Source: Prolixibacteraceae bacterium (GTDB lineage: Bacteria; Bacteroidota; Bacteroidia; Bacteroidales; Prolixibacteraceae). Taken from it: a stretch of DNA of 51,253 nt. The number at the start of each line of letters is the position of its first letter. Position 1 is the stretch's first letter. The notes under the pieces were generated by a model that saw only the letters and a list, made by a program, of their open reading frames with translations, made no database searches and was not told the origin of the DNA. The DNA is taken from contig DMSQ01000033.1 in NCBI GenBank assembly GCA_003457135.1, positions 1 through 51,253 on the forward strand, read 5' to 3'. The position numbers were made by a program, and so were the translations under genes. Positions 1 to 7,316 of the stretch are shown piece after piece.

Positions 1-49
1 TGCGAGCCGCTTCCTACCCGATTAGAACAGCGATATTGCTATAGCGATC

Positions 50-68
50 TTCGTGCCGTAGGTACGAA
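50..68. repeat. Short hairpin, possible dispersed palindromic repeat
   Basis: An 8-bp stem (TTCGTGCC at 50-57, GGTACGAA at 61-68, one G-T pair) encloses a GTA loop in non-coding DNA upstream of the first gene. Its core CCGTAGGTACG resembles CCGTAGGACG at 7255-7264, so it may belong to a dispersed repeat family. No T-run follows, so it is not a typical terminator. Confidence 0.35.
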
Positions 69-161
69 ACAATCCTATTTTAGATTTAAATTATCCAACA
101 TTCATGGCACAATACTCTAATCAAATTATACTATTTTTGAGAACATTCAAATCAAAATAAG

Positions 162-893
162 GTGAAAGCATTTCTCCTTGCAGCAGGATTGGGAACCCGA
201 CTTCAAGAACATACTCACGATAAACCTAAAGCTTTGGTCAGCCTGGCGGGGAAACCGCTTCTTCAACATGCCATTGAGCGCCTGAAAAGCTTCGGAATTT
301 CTGACATCACCATCAATGTCTTTCATTTTGCCGAACAGGTAATTTCATTCATTGAGAAAAACCAGTCGTTTGGGGTGAACATTCGAGTTTCCGACGAACG
401 TGATCAGCTTTTGGATACAGGCGGCGGATTAAAAAAGGCAAGTTCTTTATTAAAAGGAAACGAACCAATACTTATTTACAATGTAGATGTAATCAGTAAT
501 CTGGATTTGAATTTGCTGCTGAACTACCACCTGCAACACAATGCGCTGGCCACCTTAGTGGTCAGGCCGCGCGAAACAAGCCGCTACCTGATGTTTGATC
601 CGAACCTGCAACTGGCCGGATGGAAAAATTTCGGCAACGGCGAATCCCGCATCAGCCGGCCCGGTTCGTTCGAAAATGCACGGCCACTGGCTTTTAGTGG
701 GATTCACATCATTCAGCCCAAAATGCTGGAACTGATCACCGAGGAAGGAAAATTCCCGATTATAGATTTATATCTTCGGCTTGCAAAAAATCATGCTATT
801 AAAGCTTTTGTCGATAATTCAACGATATGGATGGATGTTGGCAAACCCGACCAACTTCGTGCAGCAGAAATGCTTTTCAGATTGAAGGATTGA
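162..893 (+). CDS. NDP-sugar nucleotidyltransferase (MurU-like)
   Basis: This 243-residue protein has the nucleotidyltransferase Rossmann-type fold that makes NDP-sugars from a sugar-1-phosphate and an NTP. The signature loop LAAGLGTRL lies at residues 6-14, followed by PKALVSLAGKPLL at 22-34, a DTGGG motif at 85-89, the metal-binding region NVDV near 107-110 and WMDVGKPDQL near 223. Its short length and lack of a C-terminal hexapeptide domain fit the MurU (N-acetylmuramate-1-phosphate uridylyltransferase) or mannose-1-phosphate guanylyltransferase-like subfamily; the substrate cannot be read from sequence. The start is GTG at 162, chosen because the conserved N-terminus begins there. A 18-codon ORF (104-160) ends one base upstream and is probably chance. 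A candidate -7 box TATTTTTG lies at 132-139. The stop codon sits inside an 8-bp tandem repeat. Confidence 0.85.
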   Translation: MKAFLLAAGLGTRLQEHTHDKPKALVSLAGKPLLQHAIERLKSFGISDITINVFHFAEQVISFIEKNQSFGVNIRVSDERDQLLDTGGGLKKASSLLKGNEPILIYNVDVISNLDLNLLLNYHLQHNALATLVVRPRETSRYLMFDPNLQLAGWKNFGNGESRISRPGSFENARPLAFSGIHIIQPKMLELITEEGKFPIIDLYLRLAKNHAIKAFVDNSTIWMDVGKPDQLRAAEMLFRLKD

Positions 894-976
894 AGGATTG
901 AAGGATTGATGGATTGAAGGATTGATGGATTGAATTCTCACATTCTCACATTCTCACTTTCTCACTTTCTCAATAC
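881..976. repeat. Compound 8-bp tandem repeat between convergent genes
   Basis: Twelve consecutive 8-bp units run without a phase break: seven ATTGAAGG-type units (881-936, variants ATTGATGG and ATTGAATT), then five CTCACATT-type units (937-976, variants CTCACTTT and CTCAATAC). The left end overlaps the last codons and stop of the nucleotidyltransferase. The right end contains the stop codon of the HAD gene on the other strand. Confidence 0.9.
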
Positions 977-1818
977 CGGATATGCTTTTCTACCGCTCTC
1001 GCAAAAGCGTTTTCTTCGTTCGTTGTTGTAGGCAAAAACCGTTCTTTCATTTCAGGAGGACCATTGGCGACCAGGTATGAATAGTTGGTAAACTCTAACA
1101 AATCCAGGTCGTTGTAATCATTGCCTATTCCCAAAGTATATGCGTGCTCAATTTGCAGCGAATCGCAAATAAATTTTACCCCGTTGCCTTTCGAAACCAA
1201 CTGATGAAAAATCTCCATCCAGATGTAGCCGGTTTCGAGCGGCGAACTTGTCCTGACTACTTTTACTTCTGGAAACAGATGCCCTATTTCTTTTTTCAGC
1301 GCTAAAAACCGATCCGGATTATTCGGAAAAACAACCAGGAACTGACAAGCCTCCGAATCAAGAGGAATATCAACTGGCATAGGTTCGGATTGTGACTGAT
1401 GAAAATCGAAATAGTTTTCGAATTCAGTACAGGGTAAACTTCCACGGTGAAACCAGCATTGATAGTTCTCCGGAACGGGCTTAAACAAATGGAAATTCAG
1501 ATCAAGTTTGACCAGAAAATCAGCTATTTGTTGCACCATGTCCTGATTTATATTCTGCTGATAAAGTAATTTGCCATGTTTCAAATCATAAACTCCGGCT
1601 CCGGATGAAAAGACAATGTAATCGAAAGGTATATCAGCCGAAATAACTTCCATGGTCTTTTTCAGGTTGCGACCGGTAGCAATTACCCTTAAAATGCCCT
1701 TTTCTCCAAGAGAATGCAAAGTGTCAAGGTTTTCTTTTGAGATGGATTTGTCATTCCTCAAAAACGTCCCATCCAAATCGGTTGCAACAAGTTTTAGTTT
1801 ATGTATCAATTCGCACAT
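970..1818 (-). CDS. Cof-type HAD-superfamily phosphatase
   Basis: This 282-residue cytosolic hydrolase belongs to the HAD subfamily IIB (Cof type), which dephosphorylates sugar phosphates, nucleotides or pyridoxal phosphate. Motif I is TDLDGT (nucleophile D14, acid/base D16), motif II lies in VIATGRN near residue 50, and the motif IV region is IGNDYNDLDLLE near 232. The roughly 130-residue cap between motifs II and III is typical of the family. The physiological substrate cannot be inferred. The gene converges on the nucleotidyltransferase gene across the 8-bp repeat and is divergent from dapB, with 224 bp between the start codons. Its length is normal for the family. Confidence 0.85.
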   Translation of the reverse strand: MCELIHKLKLVATDLDGTFLRNDKSISKENLDTLHSLGEKGILRVIATGRNLKKTMEVISADIPFDYIVFSSGAGVYDLKHGKLLYQQNINQDMVQQIADFLVKLDLNFHLFKPVPENYQCWFHRGSLPCTEFENYFDFHQSQSEPMPVDIPLDSEACQFLVVFPNNPDRFLALKKEIGHLFPEVKVVRTSSPLETGYIWMEIFHQLVSKGNGVKFICDSLQIEHAYTLGIGNDYNDLDLLEFTNYSYLVANGPPEMKERFLPTTTNEENAFARAVEKHIRY

Positions 1819-1911
1819 CGGTTACTTTTACGAAGCTGTAAGTATAAACATTATCAGCCAAAATAAATAGAGATTACTTTTTTTAGCTTCAGGATATTAG
1901 TCTTGATTTTA

Positions 1912-1919
1912 TATCTTTG
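1912..1919 (+). promoter_or_regulatory. Candidate -7 box for dapB-lepB
   Basis: TATCTTTG matches the Bacteroidota -7 consensus TAnnTTTG. No convincing TTTG lies about 20 bp upstream, so only the -7 element is supported. It would give a 5' leader of about 115 nt for dapB, which holds a weak inverted repeat (CAGTAA/TTACTG near 1964-1986) but no riboswitch I recognise. Confidence 0.45.
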
Positions 1920-2042
1920 CAGACCAAAAATTAAGAACTATTAACCATTGAATGTATGAGTTTCAGTAATAAATTTCATTTTACTGATACCCATCTGAAA
2001 AAAGTTTAGTTCACTGATTTATTTTATTTCAATAGTTTTCGA

Positions 2043-2759
2043 ATGAAGATTGCATTAATCGGTTACGGGAAGATGGGGAAAGAGATCGAAAAAATTGCTC
2101 TTGACCGCGGACACGAAATAGTTTTAAAAATTGACATTACCAATCCGGAAGACCTTACGATTGCCAACATGCAAAAAGCAGATGTAGCCGTCGAATTTAC
2201 TATGCCGGTCTCAGCAGTTGCCAATTATAAACTTTGTTTCGAAGCCGGAATCCCGGTGGTTAGCGGAACAACCGGTTGGCTCAAACACTTACCCGAAGTT
2301 CATCAATTGTGCCAGACACTGAATGGAACGTTTTTCTATGCTTCCAATTTCAGTTTGGGTGTCAATATTTTCTTTGTCCTGAATAAAAAACTGGCTGAAC
2401 TGATGGCCACCCGAAGCGAATACACGATTGAAATAAAAGAAATCCATCACACTCAAAAACTGGATTCCCCAAGCGGAACAGCAATTACTCTGGCCGAAGG
2501 CATTTTAGAAAATATTCCGGAGAAGAAATCCTGGGTCAATCATTCAACCAGTCAGACCAGCGAATTAGGAATCATTTCGGAACGCGAAGGTCAGGTTCCG
2601 GGAACTCATATCATCAAATTCGACTCAGAAGTTGATTACATCGAGATTGCCCATTGTGCCAAAAACCGCAAAGGTTTTGCATTTGGTGCGGTTCTGGCGG
2701 CCGAATACAGTGTAGGTAAAAAAGGAATTTTAACCATGAACGATTTGCTAAACATTTAA
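2043..2759 (+). CDS. dapB: 4-hydroxy-tetrahydrodipicolinate reductase
   Basis: DapB reduces hydroxy-tetrahydrodipicolinate with NAD(P)H in the diaminopimelate/lysine pathway in the cytosol, supplying peptidoglycan cross-links. The N-terminal dinucleotide loop GYGKMGKE spans residues 7-14. The active-site signature EIHHTQKLDSPSGTA spans 133-147, with catalytic H135/H136, K139 and the substrate-binding SGT at 144-146. At 238 residues it is slightly shorter than enterobacterial DapB (about 270), as is usual in Bacteroidota. lepB follows after 12 bp, so the two are probably co-transcribed; dapB-lepB-WbqC clustering is familiar in this phylum. Confidence 0.95.
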   Translation: MKIALIGYGKMGKEIEKIALDRGHEIVLKIDITNPEDLTIANMQKADVAVEFTMPVSAVANYKLCFEAGIPVVSGTTGWLKHLPEVHQLCQTLNGTFFYASNFSLGVNIFFVLNKKLAELMATRSEYTIEIKEIHHTQKLDSPSGTAITLAEGILENIPEKKSWVNHSTSQTSELGIISEREGQVPGTHIIKFDSEVDYIEIAHCAKNRKGFAFGAVLAAEYSVGKKGILTMNDLLNI

Positions 2760-2771
2760 AAACAACATAAA

Positions 2772-4112
2772 ATGAAAGAAATATTAACCAGTAAATGGTT
2801 CAAGTTTGCTATTGTAGGTTTAATCTATTTGTTATGGGTAATCTGGATCGGGAGTTATTTATGGTTGATCGGACTTGCTGTTATTTTCGACATGTACGTT
2901 TCGAAAAAAGTTCACTGGGCCTTCTGGAAAAAGAAGAATGCCCCCGACGGAAAACAAACCAAAGTGGTTGAATGGGTAGATGCCATCATCTTTGCTGTCA
3001 TTGCTGCGACTTTTATCCGTATGTTTTTCATCGAAGCATACACGATCCCAACTTCGTCAATGGAAAAATCAATGCTGATTGGCGATTACCTGTTTGTTAG
3101 CAAAACATCTTATGGACCCAAACTTCCGAACACACCATTATCATTCCCGTTTGTTCACCACACCATGCCATTGTCAAAAACGAAGAAGTCGTATGTGGAG
3201 TGGATCAAAAATCCCTACAAACGTATTGCCGGTTTCGGAAAAGTGAAAAACAACGATGTGGTCGTGTTTAATTTTCCTGAAGGAGATACTGTCGCGGTGA
3301 ATGTTCAGAACCAAAGCTACTACCAGTTGGTGCGTAGTTATGGCCGCGACCGGGTCTGGCAGGAAAAGGAAACATTCGGCGAAATAATTTCAAGGCCTGT
3401 TGACAAACGCGAAAATTACATCAAGCGTTGCGTGGGAATTGCCGGCGACCTGATTGAACTGAAAGACGGTCAGTTGTTTGTAAACGGAAAGGAACAGCAG
3501 CACTTCCCTGGAATGCAATATGATAATGTTGTAACCACCGATGGAACCGGAATTAACAAACGAATGCTGGAGCAAATGAAAATTGCCGAAGAAGACCGCC
3601 ATGTGTATTCCAACACTCAGTATTTGTTTCCCCTCACGCAGGAAAACGAACAGAAACTGAAAGCGATGAAGAATGTAAGCTCGATTAAAAGAACTCTGGT
3701 AACTGCCGAAAACTGGGATCAGAACATATTCCCATTCAGCAATAAATATCCCTGGAATGTTGATAATTTTGGTCCGCTCGAAATTCCCAAAAAAGGGAAA
3801 ACAGTAAAACTGACCATTGATAACCTTCCAATGTATCAAAGAATCATTGACCTGTACGAAGAAAACGACCTTAAAGTGAAAGACAGTGTCATCTATATTA
3901 ATGGTGCAGTAGCCGACAGCTATACCTTTAAAATGGATTATTACTGGATGATGGGCGACAACCGTCACAACTCTGCCGACTCACGCTACTGGGGATTCGT
4001 TCCTGAAGATCACATTGTTGGCAAAGCAGTGTTCATCTGGCTCTCGCTCGATAAAGACCAGCCATTCTACAATAAAATCCGCTGGAGCCGGTTATTCTCA
4101 TTAGTGCATTAA
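2772..4112 (+). CDS. lepB: Signal peptidase I
   Basis: This membrane-bound S26 peptidase cleaves signal peptides of exported proteins. Hydrophobic segments lie at residues 11-40 and 69-86. The nucleophile region IPTSSMEKSM gives Ser96, and the general-base lysine is Lys218 in YIKRCVGIAGD, matching the Ser/Lys dyad of the family. The C-terminal box MMGDNRHNSADSRYWG is intact. At 446 residues it is longer than E. coli LepB; the extra sequence lies between the lysine box and the C-terminal box (residues about 235-375), as in other Bacteroidota homologues. It follows dapB closely and a strong hairpin terminator lies downstream. Confidence 0.95.
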   Translation: MKEILTSKWFKFAIVGLIYLLWVIWIGSYLWLIGLAVIFDMYVSKKVHWAFWKKKNAPDGKQTKVVEWVDAIIFAVIAATFIRMFFIEAYTIPTSSMEKSMLIGDYLFVSKTSYGPKLPNTPLSFPFVHHTMPLSKTKKSYVEWIKNPYKRIAGFGKVKNNDVVVFNFPEGDTVAVNVQNQSYYQLVRSYGRDRVWQEKETFGEIISRPVDKRENYIKRCVGIAGDLIELKDGQLFVNGKEQQHFPGMQYDNVVTTDGTGINKRMLEQMKIAEEDRHVYSNTQYLFPLTQENEQKLKAMKNVSSIKRTLVTAENWDQNIFPFSNKYPWNVDNFGPLEIPKKGKTVKLTIDNLPMYQRIIDLYEENDLKVKDSVIYINGAVADSYTFKMDYYWMMGDNRHNSADSRYWGFVPEDHIVGKAVFIWLSLDKDQPFYNKIRWSRLFSLVH

Positions 4113-4209
4113 AAGCAAAAAGGAAGTGTTCAGTCGCAGTGTTCAGTTTTCAGAATATTGCGTTTTGTTAAGAATACCACTCAAAAAAAATAAGTATTAA
4201 ATACCATAA

Positions 4210-4242
4210 AAAAAGGGATAACTTAATAAATTGTCCCTTTTT
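4210..4242. terminator. Bidirectional rho-independent terminator
   Basis: A 12-bp stem (4210-4221 and 4231-4242, one G-T pair) with a 9-nt loop carries an A-run on the left and a T-run on the right. It lies between convergent lepB and the barrel-like gene and can serve both. Confidence 0.8.
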
Positions 4243-4271
4243 CGTATTTATTTAAAAATGAAGATTTTGAT

Positions 4272-5084
4272 TTAAAAAAGCAGTCCAATCTTTACTCCAC
4301 CAGACATTGTAAAGGAAGAACCTCCAGTTCCGGTAAATGCAAAATACCTAAAAGATTCTACTCCTCCGCCCAAAACATATCCGGCACCAATAAACCAATC
4401 AAAAACAAAGCGATTATCAAAAACCACCTGCTTCCCAACATTTAACAAAACAGCCAATTTGGTAACACTTCCACTCGGTTTTTCCGGTGTAGATAATTGA
4501 GATGAAAGGTTTGACTTGTCATAACTGAATGTCGCAAATGCCAATTCAGGCTTAATGTAAGAGCCTTTAAGAATATGTGCGTACCTCATTCCTTTAAGGT
4601 AAAAATCCGGATCTTTTATGAATTTGTAGCCAGCCTTTAGAAATATTCCGGAAGCATCCATACTTGTTTCCTGATTATTACCGGAATATATGATACCAAT
4701 AGAACTTTCAAAGCTTCTTCCAGGTTTCAAGCTTCTTTCATAACCAAGTTCAAAAGCCCCACTTACTGGCAGAAAGACATTGACTTTAATTGCATTTTTT
4801 CGCTGTTTGTTGTATTCCTCGCTGTTGTTCATCGAATCTTTTATTGTCATTTCGCGCCCATCGGCAAAAAGAATCGTTGCCACTTTATTTTTGTCAATCC
4901 CGATAAGTATATCACTGCGAATCCCTTCCACTGAATACTTAATTTCATCGTCACCAATTTCACGGACTTCACAATTGATTATTGTACCGTCGCGTAAAAT
5001 CAATTTATCTGCAAATTTTTGTTGCCCAAAAAGCAAACTCGCCATTAATGACAAAATCAATGTAATCTGTAGTTTTGCTTTCAT
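4272..5084 (-). CDS. Predicted envelope protein, barrel-like C-terminus
   Basis: I do not recognise a named family for this 270-residue protein. A signal peptide is clear (basic start, hydrophobic residues 6-19, likely cleavage after LLFG). Residues 22-85 form a compact domain containing LILRDGTIINCEVREIGDDEI and ILFADGREM, a pattern seen in short Bacteroidota periplasmic proteins annotated only as hypothetical. From about residue 98 the sequence has alternating polar/hydrophobic strands and many glycines and aromatics, ending in Phe (GLLF), as outer-membrane beta-barrels do. It is therefore probably a small outer-membrane protein with a periplasmic N-terminal domain. It converges on lepB across a terminator. 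No -7 box could be assigned with confidence. Confidence 0.65.
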   Translation of the reverse strand: MKAKLQITLILSLMASLLFGQQKFADKLILRDGTIINCEVREIGDDEIKYSVEGIRSDILIGIDKNKVATILFADGREMTIKDSMNNSEEYNKQRKNAIKVNVFLPVSGAFELGYERSLKPGRSFESSIGIIYSGNNQETSMDASGIFLKAGYKFIKDPDFYLKGMRYAHILKGSYIKPELAFATFSYDKSNLSSQLSTPEKPSGSVTKLAVLLNVGKQVVFDNRFVFDWFIGAGYVLGGGVESFRYFAFTGTGGSSFTMSGGVKIGLLF

Positions 5085-5314
5085 ATCATAACTTTTTGCT
5101 TATTTCTGGTTGGATTGATAATTCTTTAAATATTTCTTTCATTACAACAACGAACCGGAACTTATTTTGTTCAAGGTAGGATCTCAGCTCATTTTCTCCT
5201 TCGTCTATGCTATATAGCAAAATAACACTTGACCATATGAATTGGCATGACGTTATCTTAACACCCCTTGCAAAGATCAATGTAATCACCCAATTACTGA
5301 ATTGCCAGACCACA

Positions 5315-5346
5315 TTTGCTCTCTAACAGGCTTTTAGTTACTTTTG
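5315..5346 (+). promoter_or_regulatory. Promoter of the LapA-like gene
   Basis: TTTG (5315-5318), a 20-bp spacer and TACTTTTG (5339-5346) match both boxes of the Bacteroidota sigma-ABfr consensus. Initiation would be near 5353, so an in-frame ATG at 5316 lies upstream of the transcript and the ATG at 5367 is the supported start. Confidence 0.7.
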
Positions 5347-5366
5347 CAAAAGAAAATACAAAGACT

Positions 5367-5696
5367 ATGTCCTGGAAAGTTATTGTGTTCCTTATTCTCG
5401 CTGTTCTGCTGGTTATATTTACTGTTCAGAATCAGCTACTCCTTAACATCAGGTTTTTCCATTGGGAAATAACCGATGTTCCGGTGGCGTATGTGTTGGT
5501 TTTCGGACTGATTTTTGGTTTTTTGCTTGCAATGATGATGCAAATTCCAACCATTATAAAGTTAAGAAGAGAACTCAGGAAAGTGATTCGCGAAATTGAA
5601 AGCTCTGAAAAAATAGAACCGTCCAAAGACGAGGAAGGTGGTTTGGAAGATGTAAGTATGGGAAACGATTACAAAGGCGGTTTTTTTAACGAGTAA
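5367..5696 (+). CDS. LapA-like inner-membrane protein (DUF1049)
   Basis: This 109-residue protein has two membrane segments (residues about 4-20 and 40-60) separated by a short loop containing VQNQ and FFHWE, followed by a charged cytoplasmic tail. That arrangement and the VFTVQN pattern match the lipopolysaccharide-assembly-protein-A domain family, whose E. coli member helps regulate LPS synthesis through LapB/FtsH. No lapB-like TPR gene is adjacent, so a role in LPS control is inference. The start at 5367 is used because the upstream in-frame ATG at 5316 falls inside the promoter. The WbqC-like gene begins 2 bp after the stop, implying co-transcription. Confidence 0.75.
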   Translation: MSWKVIVFLILAVLLVIFTVQNQLLLNIRFFHWEITDVPVAYVLVFGLIFGFLLAMMMQIPTIIKLRRELRKVIREIESSEKIEPSKDEEGGLEDVSMGNDYKGGFFNE

Positions 5697-5698
5697 TC

Positions 5699-6343
5699 AT
5701 GGCACAATATACAGGGATACTGCTGAGCACAGCCTACTTCGCACCGATCCGATATTTTTCGAAACTGGCTGCTTATCATGAAATTTACCTCGAACAACAC
5801 GAAAATTTCATCAAGCAAACCTACCGTAACCGGACTGTTATTTTGGGCGCCAATGGTCCGATTCCGTTGATTGTTCCGGTTGAAAAAGGCCGCGGGCCTA
5901 AGATAATAATTAAAGACCTGCGAATTGCCTACGACGAAGAATGGCAGCGCAACCATTGGCGGACTATTTTTTCGGCTTATAATTCATCCCCATTTTTCGA
6001 ATATTATGCCGATGACCTGAAGCCTTTTTTCCTGAAGAAACATGAATTTTTGTTCGATTTTAATCAGCAAATCACCGAAACCTTACTTGAAATTCTGGAA
6101 ATTCAGAAGGAAATAAAGCTCACTGAAGAGTTTGAGAAAGTGCCGGAAACCTGCCTGAATTTCAGGGAACAAATCAGTCCGAAAATGCACTTGATTTCAG
6201 ATGATCAGCATTTTTTCCCCAAGGCATATACACAAGTTTTTTCAGAAAAATTCGGCTTCGTCCCCGATTTAAGTATTCTGGATTTGCTCTTTAACGAAGG
6301 ACCTTCGGCACACGGAGTGTTGGTAAAATCATTTATTTTCTGA
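5699..6343 (+). CDS. WbqC-like family protein
   Basis: This 214-residue soluble protein matches the WbqC-like family, named after a protein of an O-antigen cluster; its biochemical activity is not established. Family hallmarks visible here are the N-terminal STAYFAPIRYFSKLAAYHEI, the charged EQHENFIKQTYRNRTVIL segment, the PLIVPVEKG strand and the WQRNHWRTIFSAYNSSPFF block around residues 82-100. It has no signal peptide or membrane segment. The gene follows the LapA-like gene by 2 bp. WbqC genes commonly lie near lepB in Bacteroidota, as they do here. Confidence 0.85.
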   Translation: MAQYTGILLSTAYFAPIRYFSKLAAYHEIYLEQHENFIKQTYRNRTVILGANGPIPLIVPVEKGRGPKIIIKDLRIAYDEEWQRNHWRTIFSAYNSSPFFEYYADDLKPFFLKKHEFLFDFNQQITETLLEILEIQKEIKLTEEFEKVPETCLNFREQISPKMHLISDDQHFFPKAYTQVFSEKFGFVPDLSILDLLFNEGPSAHGVLVKSFIF

Positions 6344-6521
6344 GTATTGCGCTTTTATACGGTTCAGCTCTTCCACAAATGCCTTAATATTTTTGACTCA
6401 TCTTATTCTTTTTTATATAGATGCACTAGCTTCAGAAAAAGTTGCTGATCCCATCTTCTTTTTGCAGTTAATCAATCTTTCAAATCGGACATTGATGAAA
6501 CTGAATCAAAAACCCGGAATA

Positions 6522-6556
6522 AAAAAAGGTTAAACTATTTTAGTTTAACCTTTTTT
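6522..6556. terminator. Strong hairpin terminator of the tRNA unit
   Basis: A perfect 16-bp inverted repeat (6522-6537 and 6541-6556) with a 3-nt loop has an A-run on one side and a T-run on the other. It ends the leftward tRNA transcript and could also stop rightward transcription from the WbqC side. Confidence 0.85.
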
Positions 6557-6558
6557 CG

Positions 6559-6633
6559 TCGGGGTAGTAGGATTCGAACCTACGACCCCCTGGTCCCAAA
6601 CCAGGTGCGCTAACCGGACTGCGCTATACCCCG
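6559..6633 (-). tRNA. tRNA-Pro (TGG)
   Basis: On the minus strand a 7-bp acceptor stem (CGGGGTA with TACCCCG), a D-arm, an anticodon arm CCTGG-TTTGGGA-CCAGG with anticodon TGG and a T-arm with GGTTCGAATCC form a full cloverleaf. The discriminator is A and CCA is not encoded. It lies 26 bp downstream of tRNA-Ser in the same transcript. Confidence 0.95.
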
Positions 6634-6657
6634 AGAACAATTATTTATATTTTAAGT

Positions 6658-6747
<90 letters not shown>

Positions 6748-7316
6748 CTGGTATTGTAACAGAATTTAATCTACTCCAAACTTTCATCTTTTACAGCGAT
6801 CTTAGGCTGTTTTTGCTACCCATTCAGCCTTTGCGAATGTGGGTGCAAATATAGAACTACTTTTTTCTTAAGCAAAACAAATCAAACAAAAATCCGGTGC
6901 GTTTTCATGTTTTTTTCAGCGTCGCAAATAATCCTGAAAATAGTGAAAGCTTTGCCAACCGGCACTTTTGTACGGGCGACGACCTGAAAAGTTCTATGTT
7001 GAAAAAATAAGATACCTAAGCGTTCTGTAAATCAGCCAGATATTGAGAACATGTTATTAAAACCCTCGAATTAATAGGAAAATTGAGAAATGCAACTTAT
7101 ATTTGGTTCAACAAATCGTTCTGTCACATACGTCAAAAGATATTGTCCGCATTAATTCTACGTTTAGAAAATTCAACATTTTTAAATTGACCCGAGTAAG
7201 CTTTTGACTGCTAAAACAGGCCCAGTACCGCAATTGCGGGAGTAGCACCAGCTACCGTAGGACGTTTGATCAGGCAGGCACTCAAATCCTATTATCTGGG
7301 ATTTTTTACAATCGAA
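6748..7316. other. 569-bp non-coding region
   Basis: No credible gene is present. The left part carries the tRNA promoter. The remainder contains a perfect 12-bp palindrome (CCGCAATTGCGG, 7228-7239) next to an inverted repeat GTAGC-ACCA-GCTAC (7242-7255), which runs into CCGTAGGACG. These may be remnants of a palindromic repeat related to the hairpin at 50-68. Confidence 0.5.
6846..6876 (-). promoter_or_regulatory. tRNA-Ser/tRNA-Pro promoter
   Basis: Reading leftward, TTTG (6873-6876), a 19-bp spacer and TATATTTG (6846-6853) form a near-perfect Bacteroidota promoter. Initiation near 6839 precedes tRNA-Ser by about 90 nt. Confidence 0.8.

Noticed and set aside
104..160. 18-codon ORF ending one base before the first gene
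   Set aside because: Too short and without features; probably chance, although translational coupling cannot be excluded.
3390..3968. 192-codon ORF opposite lepB
   Set aside because: lepB is intact with all catalytic motifs on the other strand; this frame has no family features and is a shadow frame.
5086..5313. 75-codon leftward ORF between the barrel-like gene and the LapA-like gene
   Set aside because: It overlaps the LapA-like gene's promoter region, has no recognisable domain or promoter of its own, and its composition looks like intergenic DNA.
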